The position numbers were made by a program, and so were the translations under genes. From VRUE01 sp036376915 (GTDB lineage Bacteria; Actinomycetota; Thermoleophilia; Solirubrobacterales; 70-9), in the NCBI GenBank assembly GCA_036376915.1, contig DASUZK010000070.1, forward strand, positions 1-47,722: a stretch of 47,722 nucleotides of DNA. The letters run 5' to 3'. The notes under the pieces were generated by a model, which had not been told where the DNA came from, searched no databases, and saw nothing but the letters and a program-made list of their open reading frames with translations. This document shows, one piece after another, positions 8,048 through 16,900 of the stretch (within the stretch, counting starts at the first letter, position 1; each line of letters opens with the position of its first letter).

Positions 8048-8794
8048 TCAGGCGCGCTCGACCTGGGAGCCGCCGACGATCGCCTCGGTCCCGTCGTCGC
8101 CGAAGACGACCCAGGCCTTGTTGCCGCCGTCGTAGTCGGGTGCCCACAGCTTCAGCGTCGCCGGGCGGCCCCAGACCGTCACCTGCTCCTCGCCGGTCTC
8201 CGCCTCGCCGCGCCAGATCCGCACGAAGGGGTTGCTTTCGCGCTCTGCGCCGATGGTCGTCGGCTCGCGGTGGCCGGGGTGCACGACGGTCTCGGCCGGC
8301 AGCTCCATCAGCCGCATCACCGAGTCGCGCAGGTCGTCGAAGCCGCTGGCGCCCGGCGCCATCGTGCCGCCGACCGTGCCCTTGAAGAGGACGTCGGCGG
8401 TGAAGAGGTCGGTGCCGTCGACGAGGAAGGCGACGTGGCCGGCGGCGTGGCCGGGGGTGAGGATCGCCTCGATCTCCAGGCCGCCGGTGGCGAGCCTCTC
8501 GCCGTCGGCGATCGTCTGGGAGACGTCGAGGTCCATCTCCGCCGCCGCGTCTGAATGAGCGACCGTCGGCACGCCGCCGAGCCGCTCGCGCGCCTCCGCC
8601 AGCCCCGCCACGTGGTCGGGGTGGGGGTGGGTGACGAGGATGTGGGTGATCTCGATCCCGTCGCTCTCGGCCCGCTCGAGCAGCGGCCCGAGGTCGTCGT
8701 TGCCGTCGATCAGCACCCCCGTGCCACCGGCTTCGTCGGCGACGAGGTAGGCGTTGGACAGCCACTGCGGATTCTCGGTTCTCTCGACGATCAT
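8048..8794 (-). CDS. MBL-fold metallo-hydrolase
   Basis: 248 aa, starting at ATG 8794 (MIVERTENPQWLSNAYLVAD); the open frame continues upstream into a repeat and is not believed. The metallo-beta-lactamase signature THPHPDHVAGL (HxHxDH), a downstream HAAGH, the metal-bridging FTADVLFKGT and VVHPGHREPTTIGAE are present, giving a complete di-metal site of the glyoxalase II-like subgroup. A C-terminal tail of about 50 residues (VTVWGRPATLKLWAPDYDGG) follows the core and may be a small extra domain. Substrate not predictable. It stands alone; upstream lies a dispersed palindromic repeat. Confidence 0.92.
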   Translation of the reverse strand: MIVERTENPQWLSNAYLVADEAGGTGVLIDGNDDLGPLLERAESDGIEITHILVTHPHPDHVAGLAEARERLGGVPTVAHSDAAAEMDLDVSQTIADGERLATGGLEIEAILTPGHAAGHVAFLVDGTDLFTADVLFKGTVGGTMAPGASGFDDLRDSVMRLMELPAETVVHPGHREPTTIGAERESNPFVRIWRGEAETGEEQVTVWGRPATLKLWAPDYDGGNKAWVVFGDDGTEAIVGGSQVERA

Positions 8795-9324
8795 GCCGGG
8801 AAGTATTGCGGTCCCTGCCCCCGACCCTCTTTCACTGCAACGTTTTACGGCTCTCATGGAGCCGCTACGCGTTGCACCTGGCGGGGCTCGCGAGATGCCG
8901 ATCGCCAGATACCGGCGGGCGAGATCGGGTACCTCGTTGTCGGCTGGATTTCCCCACCGGTGGCGGCCTCCTCGCTACCGTGTTCGCAGTTGACGTGAAG
9001 CCCAGATGCAACGTGGCTGAGAGTTCCCCCGTTGCTCGTGGCGACCTTCACCTTCTTCGCAATGACGCTGACCGCGTACATGCCCACTGCTGCCTGCGCA
9101 GTGCCGGGAAGAGCCGGGCGCCCGCCCGAGGCAACGGGTGAGCGGATCCCCTTCGTCCACGCCGGGCAGATCGTCTACGGGGAACGCCCCGTAGCCGGGG
9201 CCAAGGTCGGCGCCGCGGCCGCGCGCCGCGGCGCCGGCAGCCTCGTCGTCGGCGCCGAGTCCCACGCTCCGCTCTCGTCCTCGCTCCCCGCAAAGGCCTA
9301 CGAGACAGATCCGGGCCCCGCTCC
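8795..9324. other. gene-poor stretch between MBL gene and metalloprotease
   Basis: About 530 bp between the divergent MBL hydrolase and the secreted metalloprotease. It contains the degenerate copy of the dispersed GGTGCAACGTTTTACGG-type palindrome (8836-8879) and a weak open frame at 9032-9328, which is annotated separately with low confidence. I see no RNA gene. Promoters for both divergent genes must lie here, but I cannot pick convincing -35/-10 pairs. Confidence 0.5.
8836..8879. repeat. dispersed palindrome family 1, copy 1 (degenerate)
   Basis: The left arm TGCAACGTTTTACGGCTC and right arm GAGCCGCTACGCGTTGCA flank a 5-nt loop. The left arm matches the copies at 26066 and 42874; the right arm has drifted (GCTACGCG instead of GTAAAACG). 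The flank CCTGGCGGGG following the right arm resembles the flank of the copy at 42874 (CCTGGTGGGG), so homology extends beyond the hairpin. It lies just upstream of the MBL gene. Confidence 0.8.
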
Positions 9325-9328
9325 GTGA
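9032..9328 (+). CDS. possible small secreted protein (weak)
   Basis: A 98-codon frame from TTG 9032 whose stop overlaps the GTG start of the metalloprotease by four bases (GTGA), the same coupling used elsewhere in the window. The N-terminus (FTFFAMTLTAYMPTAACA) could be a signal peptide; the rest is Ala/Gly/Pro-rich with no recognised motif. It may be a real leader gene, a decayed gene or chance reading in GC-rich DNA. I keep it only because of the overlap. Confidence 0.25.
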   Translation: MLVATFTFFAMTLTAYMPTAACAVPGRAGRPPEATGERIPFVHAGQIVYGERPVAGAKVGAAAARRGAGSLVVGAESHAPLSSSLPAKAYETDPGPAP

Positions 9329-10419
9329 GCCGGCGCCCGGCGGGGGCGCTTGCGGGCATAGCCATTGTCTTCCTCCTCTTCACCGCTCCCGGTGGAGCGG
9401 TTGCCGGCCGCCCCGGCTCGGCGGACGCGCTCGAGGTGCCGCGGCCGGCGGCACCGATGCGAGACGTCGTATGGGGCGCGCCAGGCGTTGCGGCGGCGCG
9501 GATCTCGGCCACTGCGTCGTCGCAGCGCTATGCGATCGGGGACGGCAGCGGAGCGACGATCGAGGTCGCGGTCACCGCGGCCTGCGCGATGAACTGCACC
9601 GACGCCGACCCGCAGCAGATCGCCGACCTCGTCGGCACGTTCGTTCACGGCCCCGAGGTCAGCCTCGTCGTCGTGCAGCTCGACACCCCGTACCAGCTCG
9701 CCTTCGAGTGCGGCTTCGGCGCCGAGGCCTGCTACTTCCCCGGCGAGGACAGGATCGTGCTCAGCGGCAACGAGGAAGTCGACGAGGACGGGGCCGACCG
9801 CGACTTCGTCCTCGCCCACGAGTACGGGCACCACGTCGCCCAGCACCGCGACCTGCCGGCGCCGTTCCCGAGCGCGGTCGACTGGGGGACCGAGCGCTGG
9901 GCCAGCCTCGAGGGCGTCTGCAGCGGCCGGCGGCACGGCCGCTTCTTCCCCGGCGACGAGGGCTACCACTACTTCGAGGACCCGGGCGAGGCCTTCGCGG
10001 AGGCCTTCGCCCACAACCGCTTCCCGGAGGCGGCGGTCCGCTGGCGCTGGCTGTCCGAGCTGGCGCCGAGCGCCGAGTCCTTCCGCGCGATCCAGGAAGA
10101 CACCCTTTCGCCCTGGCGGGCACGAACGACCTTCGTGCTGTCGGGGCGCGTGCCAGCCAGGGGGGAGGGCGCAGCCGTCGAGCTACTGCCTACGCCGCTC
10201 GACGGAACGGTGACCCTGCGCCCGGTAGGCCTGCACAGGCGCGGCTACGACCTAGCCCTCCGTAGCCGCGCCGGCAGGCTGCTCCGCAGCCTCCGCCCCC
10301 GCCCGACCGCCCGCAAGCAGCTGGACTTCACGGTCTGCGGCCAGTCCCGCCTCCGCCTCGAGATCCGCTCCCGCTCCCCCCGCCCGACCCCCTACCGACT
10401 GCAAATCCAGCGACCCTGA
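9325..10419 (+). CDS. secreted zinc metalloprotease candidate (HEYGH)
   Basis: 364 aa, GTG start. An N-terminal hydrophobic segment (about residues 7-28, ending AVAG) indicates secretion. The zinc-binding motif HEYGHH lies at 165-170, followed about 50 residues later by DPGEAFAEAFAHNRF, whose Glu (222 or 225) is a plausible third ligand, as in gluzincins. Cysteines at about 87, 91, 129 and 136 may form disulfides. The C-terminal 110 residues (VLSGRVPARGEG... LRLEIRSRS) look like a beta-sandwich domain. I do not recognise a named peptidase family, so substrate and MEROPS family are open. It ends 35 bp before tRNA-Asp. Confidence 0.82.
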   Translation: MSRRPAGALAGIAIVFLLFTAPGGAVAGRPGSADALEVPRPAAPMRDVVWGAPGVAAARISATASSQRYAIGDGSGATIEVAVTAACAMNCTDADPQQIADLVGTFVHGPEVSLVVVQLDTPYQLAFECGFGAEACYFPGEDRIVLSGNEEVDEDGADRDFVLAHEYGHHVAQHRDLPAPFPSAVDWGTERWASLEGVCSGRRHGRFFPGDEGYHYFEDPGEAFAEAFAHNRFPEAAVRWRWLSELAPSAESFRAIQEDTLSPWRARTTFVLSGRVPARGEGAAVELLPTPLDGTVTLRPVGLHRRGYDLALRSRAGRLLRSLRPRPTARKQLDFTVCGQSRLRLEIRSRSPRPTPYRLQIQRP

Positions 10420-10454
10420 GATAATCCCCGCCGGGCGCAGTCTGCCCATCCCCT

Positions 10455-10528
<74 letters not shown>

Positions 10529-10776
10529 CTCTTGAAGTGCTGCGTTTGGACACAAGGAGTTTCAGAGCTTCTGAGACGCTCGCTACGGGAACAGCGGTGC
10601 AGGGCTCCGTCTCCTTGCGCTCGGTGTGGCGCCTCCGCGATGGTTGCCCTCCTAGGCAATGACCAAGAGGTGCGTTCTGCCAATCTCCCACCCATCGCCC
10701 TGGGCGAATAGTCCACCGAGGCACGTTTGAGGCCGCATCCCGGTCACGTCGGTATACGAAATGGACGCTCTTTGGC
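10529..10776. other. island left-end non-coding stretch
   Basis: 248 bp between tRNA-Asp and the OLD-type gene's stop. The minus-strand reading containing GTRTRDLRR is the well-known false translation of a tRNA antisense and is not a gene. No terminator with a T-run is visible for either side. This is where an attachment junction would be expected. Confidence 0.4.
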
Positions 10777-12501
10777 TTAGCGCAACCGGTCAGCATCCTT
10801 CTCGATTGCCTCTAGTACAGATCTGATTTCATCGGGAATCTCGCTCTTACGCAGGCTTTTTGCAAGACGCTGAATGCGCACAGGGTCATGTTTAGCTTTT
10901 TGCAGCCGCGTATTCAATATCCGAAACAAGTCCTTTCCTCCGCACGCATGCAGTCGGCGTTGCGGATCCTTCCAAATTGCGTCTGCACGCTTCTTTGCTT
11001 CCTTGAGAATCGTTGCTTGATCTTGACCTGTCTTTCGAAAGTATCGTGTGTACTCGGCTTGAATCTGGGCGTAAACGTCATCTTCCAGATGGTCGACGCA
11101 TTCCGCGAGAGCTTCTTCGACCCATGTCTCAGACGCTCCGGATAGCCGAGCAATTGCATTTGCGTTCAGGAGATAGTTCTCAATCTCCTTGCGTCGCCAG
11201 ACATGAGGCGTGATCTCAGCATTTCTAAGCTGCCGACGAACACGATCAATTGCGTCGTCAATTCGATAATCCCTGTCGAGAATAACGTGTACTGATGCAG
11301 CATCCTCAAAGAACTCCGACATCAACCACTTGAACGGCTCAACGTGTTCCCATCTGTCAAACCCTCCAAGGGGTATAACGGCAACTCCTCGTTCTCGTTG
11401 CAACCTTTTGAAGCCGAGTGTCCTTGCTAGGTGATTTAGAATCTTTATGTCTTCGCCCTCGACAAACAGGACTGTTTTTGTCTTAAGCGCGCGTGCAAGG
11501 CGTAGATTGAACTGAGTACCAAGTGCAACTGAGAGATCGATGAGCAGATCACGTTTTGGCTCTCGGACCGCTCTTGTTCGCTCGCGTGATACCCAAACTA
11601 TTGATCCGCTCGGTGCGTCGCTGACAACTTCAGCTGAGTGAGTGGCCATAATGGTTTGACATGGCAGCTCTTCGAGAAGGCGCACCAGACGCCTCTGAAG
11701 ATCAGAGTGCAAGAACACATCTGGCTCATCGAGAACGATTGTGTCCATGTCCTTAAGTCGATAGAGGTGCAGCAGTAGCTGAAGCCAAATCTGTATTCCG
11801 TCCCCGGTCCAGAAAATCTCCTTCTCATTACGACTCCCAGGCTCTAGGTAAAAGAGATCTAGGCTTGCCCCATCCTCGCCATACTGCACACGCAGATCGG
11901 TGAGTTCGAGCTCAGATACCCAGGGTTGTGCAAATTGCTTAAAGTCGTGGAAGTCTGGAAGTAGGCGCAACTGATTTCGAAAGTGGCGACTAGAGAGACG
12001 ACTGTCGAAATTGCTTCTGACGTGATTTTCAGAAAGCAACGGCTCCACATGGTCTACTGGAGATAGCACTGGCACAAGACCAATGCTGGGGAGCGTAGCT
12101 CGTACGTCCTTCGGGGAGCGTAGGTTGATGTCATTGTCCAATATGTAGAAGAAGCCAGCTCCATCATCTGGAGGCCAGATTGCGTCAATGACGCCATCGC
12201 CTTTGAACTTCGCAGATAGCCTTGTCTCTACCTCATGCATCTCATAATGAAGATTCTCTTCGATTAGACCAACAGAGTTGCCGGAAAAATCAAAGCCCAG
12301 TCGCTCTACACCTCGAACGACTTGGATGCTTTGTGGCTTTAGTCGCGCTGCCGTCCTTGCCATGCTGGCTGTTGCGCGAAGTGCGGCTATAAGCGTCGAC
12401 TTACCAGCGTTGTTAGGTCCCACGAGGATGGAATCCTCGGGAAAGCGAATTGTGAATCGCTCGAAACCCTTGAAGTGATATAGATCTAGCGTTCGAATCA
12501 C
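10777..12501 (-). CDS. OLD-family ATP-dependent endonuclease (AAA15 + TOPRIM)
   Basis: 574 aa, GTG start. The N-terminal ABC-like ATPase has Walker A GPNNAGKST (28-36), Walker B TIVLDEPDV (254-262) and switch histidine in ATHSAE (about 288). The C-terminal TOPRIM domain has VLFVEGED (acidic Glu about 348), ILDRDY (DxD, 409-411) and a later KEIENYLL. This is the domain order of OLD nucleases and GajA. No UvrD-like helicase (GajB), reverse transcriptase or AriB-like partner is adjacent, so it would be a class 1-type single-gene OLD or part of the local module. It is third in a minus-strand series after the methyltransferase and PLD gene, 260 bp downstream of the latter. Composition is AT-richer than the host. 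Role in phage defence is inferred. Confidence 0.9.
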   Translation of the reverse strand: MIRTLDLYHFKGFERFTIRFPEDSILVGPNNAGKSTLIAALRATASMARTAARLKPQSIQVVRGVERLGFDFSGNSVGLIEENLHYEMHEVETRLSAKFKGDGVIDAIWPPDDGAGFFYILDNDINLRSPKDVRATLPSIGLVPVLSPVDHVEPLLSENHVRSNFDSRLSSRHFRNQLRLLPDFHDFKQFAQPWVSELELTDLRVQYGEDGASLDLFYLEPGSRNEKEIFWTGDGIQIWLQLLLHLYRLKDMDTIVLDEPDVFLHSDLQRRLVRLLEELPCQTIMATHSAEVVSDAPSGSIVWVSRERTRAVREPKRDLLIDLSVALGTQFNLRLARALKTKTVLFVEGEDIKILNHLARTLGFKRLQRERGVAVIPLGGFDRWEHVEPFKWLMSEFFEDAASVHVILDRDYRIDDAIDRVRRQLRNAEITPHVWRRKEIENYLLNANAIARLSGASETWVEEALAECVDHLEDDVYAQIQAEYTRYFRKTGQDQATILKEAKKRADAIWKDPQRRLHACGGKDLFRILNTRLQKAKHDPVRIQRLAKSLRKSEIPDEIRSVLEAIEKDADRLR

Positions 12502-12761
12502 TGTTACCGAACATACCCGAGGGGGTTGACGTCAAAATACGCTGCCCACCCAGCTGTTAGGCAAATGAGTTGCGTGAGCGTTAGTGCCAGAATCAAGTCG
12601 TATAGTAGTTGCCTTGGAAACTACTGCCCAAAACGCACATAGATCGACCGCAACTGCGCCATTGGCTAATGTGGCAGCAGCTTAGACCGCCCCTATCACC
12701 CCGAAGGTTGCGGGGGGTTTTCCCGTCGCTTCCACTTCGAGTTTCGGTGGGTCTTCAACTC
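12502..12761. other. 260-bp spacer between OLD-type and PLD-type genes
   Basis: An unusually long gap for this otherwise compact cluster. It holds a plus-strand terminator-like hairpin (12699-12721), a hairpin at the PLD gene stop (12749-12775), a TATAGT -10-like box near 12600-12605 and a small AGTAGTT...AACTACT hairpin directly after it. These could delimit a short plus-strand RNA, or the gap could simply hold the OLD gene's own minus-strand promoter. No protein-coding frame is convincing. Confidence 0.4.
12699..12721 (+). terminator. terminator-like hairpin on plus strand
   Basis: CCCCG-AAGGTTG-CGGGG followed by GGTTTT. It has the form of a Rho-independent terminator for plus-strand transcription, yet no plus-strand gene lies upstream within the island. 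This makes it a possible 3' end of a small RNA or an antisense stop. Confidence 0.4.
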
Positions 12762-12775
12762 CTAGTTGAAGACCC
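12749..12775 (-). terminator. perfect 12-bp hairpin at PLD gene 3' end
   Basis: GGGTCTTCAACT-CCT-AGTTGAAGACCC is a perfect 12-bp stem with a 3-nt loop, and the stop codon of the PLD-type gene (12762-12764) lies in the loop and arm. No T-run follows on the minus strand, so it may be a Rho-independent-like stop without a U-tract or an mRNA-stabilising hairpin. Confidence 0.5.
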
Positions 12776-13889
12776 CGAACTCTCGCCCGCTTTGCATTTT
12801 GAAGGCCGTACCTTGCAGCTCCGACTGTTCTTTCCAGACTTTGGGCTCGTCAGAGGCGCCAACCTTGAATCGAAACGAGCCCTTTTTCCGACGCTCAAAG
12901 AGGAGAGTCTCATTGGCATAGGTGGAGGGTGCCCCTTCGGTTCCCGGATTTGGAAGATAGATCTTGTCCATCGAATTGTTGCCGTAGCGAACGTGGCGGG
13001 GCACGGTTTTTAAACACCCCCAGTAGGCCAGGCCAATCTCGCCAAGGAGCTCCTTCGGCGGGACCTTGCGGTTCGAGAATCCAAAGAAAACACGGCTTCC
13101 CGCCGTCATGTCGACCTGATTTCCACCGCTACTGAGATTTTTGTACATATTGCCTGTCTCGATCCAGAATTTGGTCGCAGAGCGCAGGGCAGCTGCAAGC
13201 TCAAACGACCCGGCATTCATCCGTTTCGCATCGCGAATCATCGCTTGCCGCTCCTGCTCGGGCCAGGGATGGTATTTGCGGACCCGCTCCCGTACCTTTT
13301 GGTACTTTTTCAGCACTGCATCATCGAGTCTCGTTGCCGTGCGCCAGACTCGATCAAACTCTTTTACTTGGGTTTCTGCGGTGACCAATCGGGCGCGGTC
13401 GCGCTGACCGAGTGGGTTGGTCCAAGATGCCACAGTCACGGCCTCGAAATTGCTGCTGAGGGCGCTGACCGTCAAGTTTGCTGAGCCCACCAAAAGGCCA
13501 AGGGGGGCGTCGCCAGCCAGCCTGCGACGCTGATCCAAAACCAGGGCCTTTGCGTGGTGGGTAGCACGAGGCTTCAGCAGGTGTTCGAGGAGGTGCGCTG
13601 CATCGGGAATTCGGACCTGGCTATTTGGCAAGCCGGACAGCGCGCGTAGAGCCTGCGGCTCAGTGAATCCGAAGTCGGCGGAGATCAGCCACCGCTTCTG
13701 TACTGCCTCCCACTCACCGGTCCAGCCTTCGGTGAGACTCTCAATAAGCTCTTGGGTACCGCTCTCGGTGGCAAAGGCGAAGATAGCTCGGAGGCGATCG
13801 AAATCACCGCTAGCCGCGAGCTGCTCGATCTCCGTCGCGATGCCCTTGGGTGCGCTAGGACTCTGAACGACCAACTCATATTGGAACAC
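12762..13889 (-). CDS. phospholipase D-fold nuclease candidate
   Basis: 375 aa. A single HKD motif is visible: H112-A-K114 with Asp119 (HAKALVLD), followed by GSANLT at 135-140. One-motif PLD proteins usually act as dimers, as in BfiI- and NgoFVII-type restriction enzymes and in DISARM DrmC. The C-terminal 150 residues contain no motif I can name and could be a DNA-recognition domain. It follows the methyltransferase gene by 77 bp on the same strand, so it may be a restriction partner. BfiI-like enzymes are the nearest analogy, but I cannot confirm a B3-like C-terminal domain. Composition matches the island, not the host. Confidence 0.75.
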   Translation of the reverse strand: MFQYELVVQSPSAPKGIATEIEQLAASGDFDRLRAIFAFATESGTQELIESLTEGWTGEWEAVQKRWLISADFGFTEPQALRALSGLPNSQVRIPDAAHLLEHLLKPRATHHAKALVLDQRRRLAGDAPLGLLVGSANLTVSALSSNFEAVTVASWTNPLGQRDRARLVTAETQVKEFDRVWRTATRLDDAVLKKYQKVRERVRKYHPWPEQERQAMIRDAKRMNAGSFELAAALRSATKFWIETGNMYKNLSSGGNQVDMTAGSRVFFGFSNRKVPPKELLGEIGLAYWGCLKTVPRHVRYGNNSMDKIYLPNPGTEGAPSTYANETLLFERRKKGSFRFKVGASDEPKVWKEQSELQGTAFKMQSGREFGVFN

Positions 13890-13966
13890 GACACCTCCCT
13901 CGCTGCTAGGCCACCGGTTCGACGTGGCCCGCTGCTTTCCTGCTGAGGGGGGCTACGATATGGACC

Positions 13967-16900
13967 TCAGAGAACTCCGCAGACTTTAGCTGTGATCGAA
14001 TTCATCTCTGGCATCAGATCCTCAAGCGGGTCAAGTTGCTTCGCACGAGTCCGCGCCGGCGTCTTCGCCTCGAACCGATCATGGGCAATTCGGGAGATCT
14101 CGGCGAGCCGCTTGTGATCATCGTTCGTGGATTCGAACTCGGGGATGGCGACGCGTTCGAAGGGGCGTCGGTGAATGTGTCGCGCGCCCCAGGCCCCTTG
14201 GGTCTGTGCGCTCTTGATTGCGTCATTCACAAAGTCCGAGTTCAATAGCCCAGCGAGATAATGGGCCTCCGACTCGCTGCGCACATCGATCCAATAGGTG
14301 TTCATGTCGTAGATGATGCCCCGTGGCTTCGGAACAACCGACTCGAGAATCGGCTTGGGATTAACGACGACGGCTCGCACATGGCTACCGTCAGATCCGT
14401 ACACGAGGCGTGTTCCGCCAAGGCGCTGACGAGTGAGGTTCTTGTGGTTGTCGAGGTATTGGAAGAGAGGAACACTCTGCGAGACGCTTGCCTTCCGGTG
14501 CTTTTCCCACAGCCCTTCCGCTGCCTTGAGCCATTTGTAGAAGCCGCTTCCACCTGCGCGCAGTACTTCCTGCGGAGACAGCAGGCGAAGAGTCTTTTCC
14601 GTCGCCACGGGAAGAGCGCAAAGCTTGATCGGCCCGAGCTGGAAGGCATACACCGCGAGTACGGTGGCGAAAATGAACTCGCTCTCGATCTGACCCTCAA
14701 GCGAGATAATTTTCCATGGATCCTTCGCTTTGCGTATAGACTCTTCGTCGGTTACGCACCATGGTCGATCGGAGGTTTGCCCAGACTCGGCCTTGATGAA
14801 CCAAAAAGGCCGTGGCGCCAGCGTCGCCCCCTGTAGCGCTTTCTGCAGGTAGAAGCTCTCAAGCTGCGCGCTAGCGGTCAGCTCCTGTGCGGTGGAGAAG
14901 CTGAGACTGGAGCAGGCGTCATGCTCGCTGACGTTCCTCGTCGGCAAGGTCCCACTGACAGTCTGGACGGGCCAGTGGACCTCCTTCGGTTTTCCTTCCT
15001 TTCGGATTATCAAGGCGGTCGAAGGCACGTTGAATAGGGGGTCGACGTCGGCAAGGTCAAATGCCTTTACCGGAGCGAATGACGGGGATACCTCCAAGCG
15101 GCGGAAGGGCTCATGCTGCTTAGCGCCGAAGAGGACGCCACGAGGAAGGACAAATGCAAGCTTGCCCTCGGTCTTCAAGTAATGATCGATCGAGAAGCAC
15201 GCGAAGATAGTCGCGAGCTCCAGCGCTCCGGTTTGCCAGCCTCGTCGCTCTTTCAGCAGGCCGTACTCCAAAGCGAGTTCGGTGAGCTGACCCTGATAGG
15301 TGGCATCCGCAATATCGCGCAGCGCAAGCCATGGCGGATTTCCGACGACGAGATCGACCGGGTTCTGCGCGACTACCTGCGGCCGCACCGCATTTGAGAG
15401 GACAAACCCCCAGATCGTGTCCCGCCCTTCGCGAACGAGCTTGCGAAAGAGCCGTAGATTGGCAAGCCAGATATCGCTGAAATTCCCAACCCCCAGGTCG
15501 TCGAGCTGGGTTGACAGAGCTGCGTCTGCGTCTTTGTCATCGATGCTGGGTTCTGAGAGCTCTCGCACATGTCCCACGGTCTGAGCGAGACTTCCGGGGA
15601 CTACTTCCTCCATCTCCGTAGGAAGTGTGAATCGCTCGGACGCCCCCGTCGGTGACTCTGGGACTGGGACCTCGATTGGCCGTCCGAAACGGAGCTCTGG
15701 AACTGCAAGTGAATTTGCCATCCAAATCGGAATCGACACAGTGCTCTTTGCGGCTTGGAGATCCTCGCGTAGGGCAAGTACAAAATTGGCTCGCGCGACC
15801 GTAACGGCAAGGGGATGAACATCGAACCCGACGAGGTGCTGTTCGGCCTCGGTGACAAGGGCCTGGCCTTGAAGCCCAGATTCGCGGAGTACGCGAACGG
15901 CGAGAAAAAGGAACGTCCCAGAGCCACATGCAGGATCGAGCAGCCGCTGTCCGGGGCCGTAGTTGGCTTCGCGAAGCACAACTGCTGCCAGCCAATCGGG
16001 TGTGTAGAACTCGCCAAGGTCATGGCGGTCGTCCGGGTCGACCAAGGTCTCGTAGAGCTGCTTGAGGAGATCCTCGTCGACGAGCTCAGTTGCATAAACG
16101 GAGAGATGCCGCGCTATCCCCTGCCCCAACCGCCTTGCTTTCGTCTCGATGCCCGGCTCGCTAATCCAGCCAAAGAAGTCCTCCTCTACCAGATTCTCTA
16201 TGCCCAAACGATGGAAAGCCCTTCCTGTGATGACTTCCGTGACTTCGTTTGATGCCGGTGGCGCCTGCTTGATAGCTAGGAATGCGAAGAGGCGGGAGAC
16301 GATTGCAAGGTAGGTATGGCGCAGGAAGAGACTGTCGCTCCCCTTTGAGGAGCCATAGACAATTCCAAGAAGTCGGTCCCACTCGGCTCGCTTCGTTTCC
16401 GCTGTGAGTTTCTGTTTCGCCTCGTCCCACATTTCCCCGAGTTCGTCCTCTGCCGACAGGAAGACAGGACTGTGCGGGCCGAAACGTCTGACGACACTCT
16501 CCGCGGTAGGCGCAATTGCTTGCTGTGTGAACAGAAAGGCATCAAGCCATTGGATTGCGGTCTCATCGTCCACTTCCTCCAGGCTCAGCTCATTGACGAG
16601 CACGACCTCTTTGGAGACGAGGCGGTACGCCTCGAAACGCTGTCCGTCAGCGGCTATTGCGAAGGCACGATTGTCGAGGCTGCTTAGGTAGAGGTGCAAC
16701 TCCCGGATGACATCCTCATGCTCTCGCTTCAGGTCGCGCTTGACCTCAAATACGAGGTTTCTGTAAAGCAGATCGATGCGCCCGCGTACCTCGGCGAATC
16801 GGACATTTCGCTCCAGCTCCACTTCGTCTGCCTCGACGCCAAAGCCGTCGCGCAGAAGTTCCTGAAGCTGAGCACGTCTCTTGTCGTGGTGCAGATTCTC

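Noticed and set aside
8854..9087. Minus-strand frame upstream of the MBL gene
   Set aside because: No recognisable motif or ribosome site, and it runs through the palindromic repeat.
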